64,000 nucleotides of DNA from Burkholderiales bacterium (lineage in GTDB: Bacteria > Pseudomonadota > Gammaproteobacteria > Burkholderiales > Burkholderiaceae_C): contig JAGWUS010000002.1 in assembly GCA_028868305.1 (NCBI GenBank), positions 1 through 64,000 on the forward strand, given 5' to 3'. Of this stretch, positions 58,440-64,000 are shown piece after piece. Position numbers and translations under genes: made by a program. The notes below the pieces were generated by a model that saw nothing but the letters and a program-made list of their open reading frames with translations, did not search any database and had not been told where the DNA came from. Position 1 is the first letter of the stretch, and every line of letters begins with the position of its first letter.

Positions 58440-61376
58440 TCACTGGCACGACTCGCATGTGGGGTCGTCAACGCCGCAAAATTTGATGTCGGTTGCTGCG
58501 TTGGTTGCCATCTCCATTTGCATTTGTGCGGCCGCTGCTGCTGCTTCCAGTGCGCTCGATGCGCGTGTGGATCCCTGTGCATCATTGCCTGAAGACACCG
58601 CGTTCAGGCGACCTGCGGATACAGTGGACTTCTCGGCGTGCGTAGCCGACATGGTGCGCAGGTAGTAGGTGGTCTTGAGACCACGCAACCAAGCCAGCTT
58701 GTAGGTCTCGTCGAGTTTCTTGCCAGAGGCTCCGGCCATGTAGATGTTCAGTGACTGTGCTTGGTCGATCCACTTCTGGCGACGCGCTGCGGCCTCCACC
58801 AGCCAGCGCGTTTCCACTTCAAAGGCCGTCGCGTACAACTGCTTGATTTCGGCCGGCACACGGTCGATGGGGCTGAGCGATCCATCGAAGTGTTTCAGAT
58901 CCATCACCATCACGTCGTCCCACAGACCCAGACGCTTGAGATCGCGCACCAGGTAGCTGTTGATCACGGTGAATTCACCCGATAGGTTGGACTTGACGGA
59001 CAGGTTGCCAAAGCAGGGCTCGATGGAAGCATCGACGCCAATGATGTTGGAAATGGTCGCTGTAGGTGCAATCGCCACGCAGTTGGAGTTGCGCATGCCG
59101 TCCTGTGCAATTTTCTTCCGCAGTGCATCCCAGTCCAGCGTGGAAGAGCGGTCCACTTCCACGTAGCCACCGCGCGCGGTGGCCAGCATGTCAAGGGTGT
59201 CCAGAGGCAAAACGCCCTTGTCCCACAAGGAGCCCTTATAGCTGGAGTACTTGCCGCGCTCACGGGCGAGTTCGGTGGAGGCCCAGTAGGCGTAGTAGCA
59301 CACGGCCTCCATAGAGGTGTCTGCAAAGGCGACGGCCGCGTCGGACGCGTAGGGAATGCGCTGGGCGTACAGGCTGTCCTGAAAGGCCATGAGCCCTAAG
59401 CCTACCGGGCGGTGGCGCAGGTTGGAGTCACGCGCCTTCTTGACAGCGTAGTAGTTGATGTCGATCACGTTGTCCAGCATGCGCATGGCTGTCGTGATGG
59501 TGCGTTTGAGCTTGTCGTGGTCAAGTTCCTTGCCGTTGGCGCCGACTTTCAGGTGCTGTAGCAGATTGACCGAGCCCAGGTTGCAGACAGCAGTTTCAGT
59601 GTCGCTGGTATTGAGCGTGATCTCGGTGCACAGGTTGGAGGAGTGCACCACGCCAGCGTGCTGCTGGGGCGAGCGCACATTGCAGGCATCCTTGAAAGTG
59701 ATCCAGGGGTGCCCGGTTTCGAACAGCATGGTCAGCATCTTGCGCCACAGGTCAGACGCCTGTACCGTGCGGGCCGGCTTGATTTCGCCGCGTGCGGCCT
59801 TCTCTTCGTAGGCCACGTAAGCCTTTTCAAAGTCGGTACCAAACAGGTCATGCAAATCAGGCACGTTGGACGGGGAGAACAGGGTCCAGGTGCCCTTTTC
59901 CATCACACGGCGCATGAACAGGTCGGGAATCCAGTTGGCCGTGTTCATGTCGTGCGTGCGGCGGCGGTCATCGCCGGTGTTCTTGCGCAACTCCAGGAAC
60001 TCTTCAATATCCAGGTGCCAAGTTTCCAGGTAGGTGCAGACCGCGCCCTTGCGCTTGCCACCCTGGTTCACTGCCACGGCGGTGTCGTTCACCACTTTGA
60101 GGAAAGGAACCACGCCTTGGGATTCGCCGTTGGTGCCCTTGATATGGGAGCCCAGGGCGCGCACGCGGGTCCAGTCATTGCCCAGGCCGCCCGCAAATTT
60201 GGAGAGCAGGGCGTTTTCCTTGATGGATTCGTAAATGCCATCCAGGTCGTCGGGCACGGTGGTCAGGTAGCAGCTGGAGAGTTGCGAACGCAGCGTGCCG
60301 CTGTTGAACAGCGTGGGCGTGCTGGACATGAAGTCGAAGCTGGACAGCACTTCGTAGAACTCGATGGCGCGGGCTTCGCGGTCGATTTCATTGAGTGACA
60401 AGCCCATGGCCACGCGCATGAAGAAGGCCTGGGGCAGTTCGATGCGGGTCTTGCCTTCGTGCAGGAAGTAGCGGTCGTACAGGGTTTGCAGGCCCAGGTA
60501 GTCAAACTGCAGGTCGCGGCTGGCCTTGACAGCAGCGCCCAGGCGCTTCAGGTCGAACTGCAGCAGTTTTTCGTCCAGCAGCTCGGCATCCACTCCGCGC
60601 TTGATGAAGCCGGGGAAGTAATCGGCATAGGCCTGGCCCATGTCTGCCTGCGCCACGTCACGTCCCAGCACCTCGCGGGAGATCGTGTGAAACAGCAGGC
60701 GTGCGGTAGCGTAGGTGTAGTCCGGATCCTTTTCAATCAGTGTGCGGGCCGCCAGGATGGAGGCTTTGTAGACCTCGTCCATGGGCACGCCGTCATACAG
60801 GTTGCGCATGGTTTCGGCGACGATGGGGTCGGCCTTGACATCGGCACCCAGGCCGGAGCATGCGACTTCAATGCGGGTCTTGAGTTCATTAAGGTCCAGT
60901 GCAACACGCTGGCCACCTTCCAGGACATGCAGAGTGGGTGCTACGGGGGCTGTCTGCGCGACCTGCTTGGCACGTTCCTGGGTGCGGCGCTCGCGGTACA
61001 GCACATAGGCGCGGGCAATTTCGTGGTGGCCACCGCGCATCAGGCCCAATTCGACCTGATCCTGAACATCCTCAATATGGAAGGTTCCCCCACCGGGGCG
61101 TGAGCGCATTAGGGCACGAATGACTTGTTGTGTCAGCTCATCAACCGTTTCCCGCACACTGGCAGATGCGGCGCCCTGAGTGCCGTGCACGGCCAGAAAA
61201 GCCTTCATCATGGCTACAGCAATCTTGTTGGGTTCAAAAGAAACCACAGAACCATTGCGTCGAATGATCTGGTAGTGGGCCAGCGGACTTGCGGATTCCC
61301 GGGCAAGGCTTGTGACGCCTTGGCTGCCCGTGCTGCTGGTCTGAATGGATGGGGATGCAGGTGAAACAGATTGCAT
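58440..61376 (-). CDS. nrdA: ribonucleoside-diphosphate reductase class Ia, alpha subunit
   Basis: ATP-cone YQIIRRNGSVVSFEPNKIAVAMMKAFLAV; SSCYLTTVPDDLDGIYESIKENALLSKFAGGLGNDWTRVRA; C-terminal CGVDDPTCESCQ; start chosen at MQSVSPASPS. Confidence 0.95.
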   Translation of the reverse strand: MQSVSPASPSIQTSSTGSQGVTSLARESASPLAHYQIIRRNGSVVSFEPNKIAVAMMKAFLAVHGTQGAASASVRETVDELTQQVIRALMRSRPGGGTFHIEDVQDQVELGLMRGGHHEIARAYVLYRERRTQERAKQVAQTAPVAPTLHVLEGGQRVALDLNELKTRIEVACSGLGADVKADPIVAETMRNLYDGVPMDEVYKASILAARTLIEKDPDYTYATARLLFHTISREVLGRDVAQADMGQAYADYFPGFIKRGVDAELLDEKLLQFDLKRLGAAVKASRDLQFDYLGLQTLYDRYFLHEGKTRIELPQAFFMRVAMGLSLNEIDREARAIEFYEVLSSFDFMSSTPTLFNSGTLRSQLSSCYLTTVPDDLDGIYESIKENALLSKFAGGLGNDWTRVRALGSHIKGTNGESQGVVPFLKVVNDTAVAVNQGGKRKGAVCTYLETWHLDIEEFLELRKNTGDDRRRTHDMNTANWIPDLFMRRVMEKGTWTLFSPSNVPDLHDLFGTDFEKAYVAYEEKAARGEIKPARTVQASDLWRKMLTMLFETGHPWITFKDACNVRSPQQHAGVVHSSNLCTEITLNTSDTETAVCNLGSVNLLQHLKVGANGKELDHDKLKRTITTAMRMLDNVIDINYYAVKKARDSNLRHRPVGLGLMAFQDSLYAQRIPYASDAAVAFADTSMEAVCYYAYWASTELARERGKYSSYKGSLWDKGVLPLDTLDMLATARGGYVEVDRSSTLDWDALRKKIAQDGMRNSNCVAIAPTATISNIIGVDASIEPCFGNLSVKSNLSGEFTVINSYLVRDLKRLGLWDDVMVMDLKHFDGSLSPIDRVPAEIKQLYATAFEVETRWLVEAAARRQKWIDQAQSLNIYMAGASGKKLDETYKLAWLRGLKTTYYLRTMSATHAEKSTVSAGRLNAVSSGNDAQGSTRASSALEAAAAAAQMQMEMATNAATDIKFCGVDDPTCESCQ

Positions 61377-61474
61377 GGATTTCCTCGTCTTAATCGGTGA
61401 TCTTTTTCTTGGGGTTGTCTGCGCGTCTACCGGAATATTGTTGCCGTTGTGTGACGCGTCGGAATAAACAGGAC

Positions 61475-61522
61475 ACACTATATCTGGGGTGTGGGGTGGT
61501 GACAAGCCACTACCGGTAGTGT
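61475..61522 (-). promoter_or_regulatory. candidate NrdR box pair upstream of nrdA
   Basis: acactatatctggggt (61475) and ccactaccggtagtgt (61507); starts 32 bp apart; matches ACACWATATATWGTGT at 13/16 and 11/16 by hand. Confidence 0.75.
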
Positions 61523-61773
61523 ATCCAAGGAATTGCGGCTTGCCGGGTTCGCCATCTGAAATCTGTTGTGCGGCGATGAAAAACTGGCTTGACATTCCCG
61601 TGATGGCAACCCTGCGCGCGTCCTTGATGTGTGCGGCTCTGTGTGCCAATCTCTTCAGCCAATGCGGGTTGCCGGGGGTTTTTCAGCGCATGGCCGCGCC
61701 AGTATTGATGCTATGGTTTTTTTTGGCAGTACCGCTGCTGCTGCCGGCTTGCACAGCGGCCTTCGATGTGGTT

Positions 61774-62382
61774 TCAAAAAGAATTTTTGTCGACAACGCC
61801 ATCGGGAAAACACTGAGAAGAAAACCCCAGTGTCTGTTGCAAAAAAAGCCACTGGAAGCCAGGTCCTGGATCAGTTTTGCGCCCCGGGGCAATGTGTTCA
61901 TGGCCAGCAATGTGGGCGATCGGGTAGTTCTGCGCGATGGCCGGGCATAGCACCTGCAGTGCCTCGTACTGTGCGGGTTCAAACGACTCGCCTTCCAGGC
62001 CTTCCAGTTCTATTCCTATTGAATCGTCATTGCAGTTGCTGCGTCCCCGGTAGCAGGAAGCACCGGCATGCCAGGCGCGCGCATCGCAACTGACAAATTG
62101 CCAGATCTCACCGCCGCGCTGTATGTAGAAGTGGCTGGAAACCTGCAGCCCTTCAATCGTCTTGAAGTAAGGGTGTGCGTTCCAGTCCAGCGTGTTGGTG
62201 AACAGGTGCTGGACCTGGGTGCCGCCATAGACCCCCGGTGGCAGGCTGATGGAATGCAGGACGATCAGATCAATCTGAGCGCTTGCGGGCCTTGGTCCAA
62301 AATTGGGAGACGGCAGTTTTCTGGCATATTGGTACCAACCATCTTCCCAGAGGGCGTGTGTTGGGGGGGGCCTTTCAGTCAT
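61774..62382 (-). CDS. ampD: 1,6-anhydro-N-acetylmuramyl-L-alanine amidase AmpD
   Basis: IDLIVLHSISLPPGVYGG; AHPYFKTIEGLQVSSHFYIQRGGEIWQFVSCDARAWHAGAS; IAGHEHIAPGRKTDPGPGFQW. Confidence 0.92.
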   Translation of the reverse strand: MTERPPPTHALWEDGWYQYARKLPSPNFGPRPASAQIDLIVLHSISLPPGVYGGTQVQHLFTNTLDWNAHPYFKTIEGLQVSSHFYIQRGGEIWQFVSCDARAWHAGASCYRGRSNCNDDSIGIELEGLEGESFEPAQYEALQVLCPAIAQNYPIAHIAGHEHIAPGRKTDPGPGFQWLFLQQTLGFSSQCFPDGVVDKNSF

Positions 62383-63853
62383 CCGGCTCATCCTCGGCCG
62401 ATTGTTGTGCATCGATTTTCAGGCGTGCAATGCGGTAGCGGATCTGTCGCAGACTCAAGCCCAGGCGGGTGGCTGCCAGCGTACGGTTGAATCCGGTTTC
62501 TTTCAGGGTGCGCACCAGTATTTCGCGCTCCTGCTGGTCCAGGTGGGATTGCAGGTCGGCGGGCAAGGTTTCCGCCGCGACAACTGCGGCAGGTGACGCT
62601 TGCGCCTCGGCACCCAATGCTGCGGGTTGGCTTGCGCTGTGGGCGTGCACGTCCAGGTGCAATTCGCCGCCCTCCGACAGGGCCATGGCACGGTGCAACA
62701 GGTTTTCCAACTCGCGTACATTCCCGTTCAGTGGCAAGCTGGCCAACTGCGCCAGGGTCTGTTGGGGCAGGGCAGGCGCTGGCTGGCCAGATTCTGCTGC
62801 GATGCGCTGAACCAGCGCTTGGCACAGTGCCGGCAAGTCCTCGCAACGCTCACGCAGCGGCGGAATGTGAATGTCAATAACGTTCAGCCGGTAAAAAAGA
62901 TCCTGACGGAACCGTCCCGCAGCGACTTCGACTGGCAGGTCCTTATGGGTGGCACTTACGATGCGCACGTCTACGGACTCTTCCTGGCTGGTTCCGATTG
63001 GCCGAATGCAACGTTCCTGAATGGCGCGCAGAAGTTTGGCTTGCATCGCCAGCGGCAGGTCTCCAATTTCATCCAGAAACAAAGTTCCTCCGCTGGCGGC
63101 ACGGAAAAAGCCTTCGCGGTCCTGGCTGGCGCCTGTGTAGGAACCTTTCTTGGATCCAAAAAACTCGGCCTCGAGCAGGTTCTCCGGTATGGCGCCGCAA
63201 TTGACTGCTACCCAGGGCCCGCTGGATCGGTGACTGTTGGCATGCAGCGCATTGGCAACCAGTTCTTTTCCAGTGCCCGACTCTCCGCGGATCAGCACCG
63301 GTGCCATGCTGCGCGCCACCTTCACGATGCGGTCCTTGACACCGCGCATGGCTGCCGATTCGCCAGCTAGCAAAGCCAGCGCCGCGTCGCCACTTGCCGA
63401 GCGTTCCGAGTGGGGCATTGGCCTGGCATCCGGCATTGGCTGTGCGTTCAATGACTTCTCGGCGCCTGCATTGACCTGCATGGCGGCTGCAACCACTGCG
63501 CGGAACTGCTTGAGGTCAACGGGTTTGGTCAAGTAATCGAAAGCGCCCGCTTTCAGGGATTCCACAGCGTTTTCTGCAGAACCATAGGCTGTGATAACCA
63601 CGCAGCGTTCGGTCCGTTGCTGGACACGCAGATCCTTGAGCAGTGCCGTGCCCATGCCGTCAGGCAAGCGCATGTCGGTGATCAGCAGATCGAACTTCCC
63701 TTGCGTAAGTGCATTACGCGCCTGTTCCACAGTGCCAGCAGTTTCGACCTGGTAGCCCTCGCGCAGCAGCGTCAGTTCATACAGTGTGCGCAGGTCGGGC
63801 TCATCGTCGACCACCAGAATGCGCAGGTTGTTCAGTACAGTGTTTTTTGCCAT
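62375..63853 (-). CDS. pilR: sigma-54-dependent response regulator PilR
   Basis: REC domain ILVVDDEPDLRTLYELTLLREGY; GESGTGKELVANALH; GSYTGASQDREGFFRAASGGTLFLDEIGDLP; Fis-like HTH. Confidence 0.9.
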   Translation of the reverse strand: MAKNTVLNNLRILVVDDEPDLRTLYELTLLREGYQVETAGTVEQARNALTQGKFDLLITDMRLPDGMGTALLKDLRVQQRTERCVVITAYGSAENAVESLKAGAFDYLTKPVDLKQFRAVVAAAMQVNAGAEKSLNAQPMPDARPMPHSERSASGDAALALLAGESAAMRGVKDRIVKVARSMAPVLIRGESGTGKELVANALHANSHRSSGPWVAVNCGAIPENLLEAEFFGSKKGSYTGASQDREGFFRAASGGTLFLDEIGDLPLAMQAKLLRAIQERCIRPIGTSQEESVDVRIVSATHKDLPVEVAAGRFRQDLFYRLNVIDIHIPPLRERCEDLPALCQALVQRIAAESGQPAPALPQQTLAQLASLPLNGNVRELENLLHRAMALSEGGELHLDVHAHSASQPAALGAEAQASPAAVVAAETLPADLQSHLDQQEREILVRTLKETGFNRTLAATRLGLSLRQIRYRIARLKIDAQQSAEDEPDD

Positions 63854-64000
63854 GGTGTATTGGTCACCGGGTTGCCTTGCGCAGCCGCATCAGCGGACGG
63901 TGCAGGCAATAGTGTCATGACGAATTCATTGCCTTCGGTGGCTTGTCCCTGGACCATTCTGGGGGTGCGCTGGTAAGTGATCGTGGCGCCATGTCGCTCG
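63832..64000 (-). CDS. pilS: C-terminus of the PilS sensor kinase (truncated by window edge)
   Basis: Reverse-complement reading ERHGATITYQRTPRMVQGQATEGNEFVMTLLPAPSADAAAQGNPVTNTPWQKTLY*, overlapping the pilR start. Confidence 0.7.
   Translation of the reverse strand, partial: ERHGATITYQRTPRMVQGQATEGNEFVMTLLPAPSADAAAQGNPVTNTPWQKTLY

Noticed and set aside
61489-61950. 153-aa plus-strand ORF between nrdA and ampD
   Set aside because: Overlaps the NrdR-like sites and the ampD 3' end; no family resemblance and no convincing start region.
1-64000. CRISPR arrays, tRNA or rRNA genes, prophage
   Set aside because: No regularly spaced repeat-spacer pattern, no cloverleaf-like or rRNA-like sequence, and no phage structural genes were recognised by eye; a tRNAscan/CRISPR search would be definitive.

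Overview
The window is a chromosomal segment from a betaproteobacterium, most likely Burkholderiales/Comamonadaceae (Rhodoferax/Polaromonas-like; this placement is inferred from gene order and protein style only). From left to right it contains: a truncated IS4-family element inserted in a PEP-CTERM gene; an rlmI-like methyltransferase; a CobW/COG0523 GTPase; an extended dksA; hslVU; a complete dcw cell-division/peptidoglycan cluster (mraZ to lpxC, ~9.0-27.6 kb); a class III nucleotide cyclase beside a membrane cNMP-binding protein; ruvC, a cdsA-like gene and plsC; a catabolic/transport island with a tandem glycine riboswitch upstream of a dadA-like dehydrogenase; mtgA, a tonB-like gene, an RNB exonuclease and rodA; tldD; an aromatic-rich leader peptide plus attenuator upstream of aroG; mpl; accBC-prmA; a histone H1-like protein; nrdAB with a candidate NrdR box pair; ampD; and pilR with the 3' end of pilS. 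The most interesting signals are: (1) several dispersed palindromic repeat families that appear in frame inside conserved housekeeping genes (murG, ddl, mpl, rlmI, an RNB exonuclease and a dehydrogenase), similar in concept to Rickettsia palindromic elements; (2) a transcription attenuator with leader peptide MKSAVFFFSYFWFSRASGGREI before aroG; (3) a glycine riboswitch controlling a D-amino-acid dehydrogenase; (4) a membrane cyclase and membrane cNMP-receptor pair with unusual substrate-pocket residues; (5) four 10-bp-phased AGTG repeats upstream of mraZ. All calls come from reading the sequence; no searches were run.
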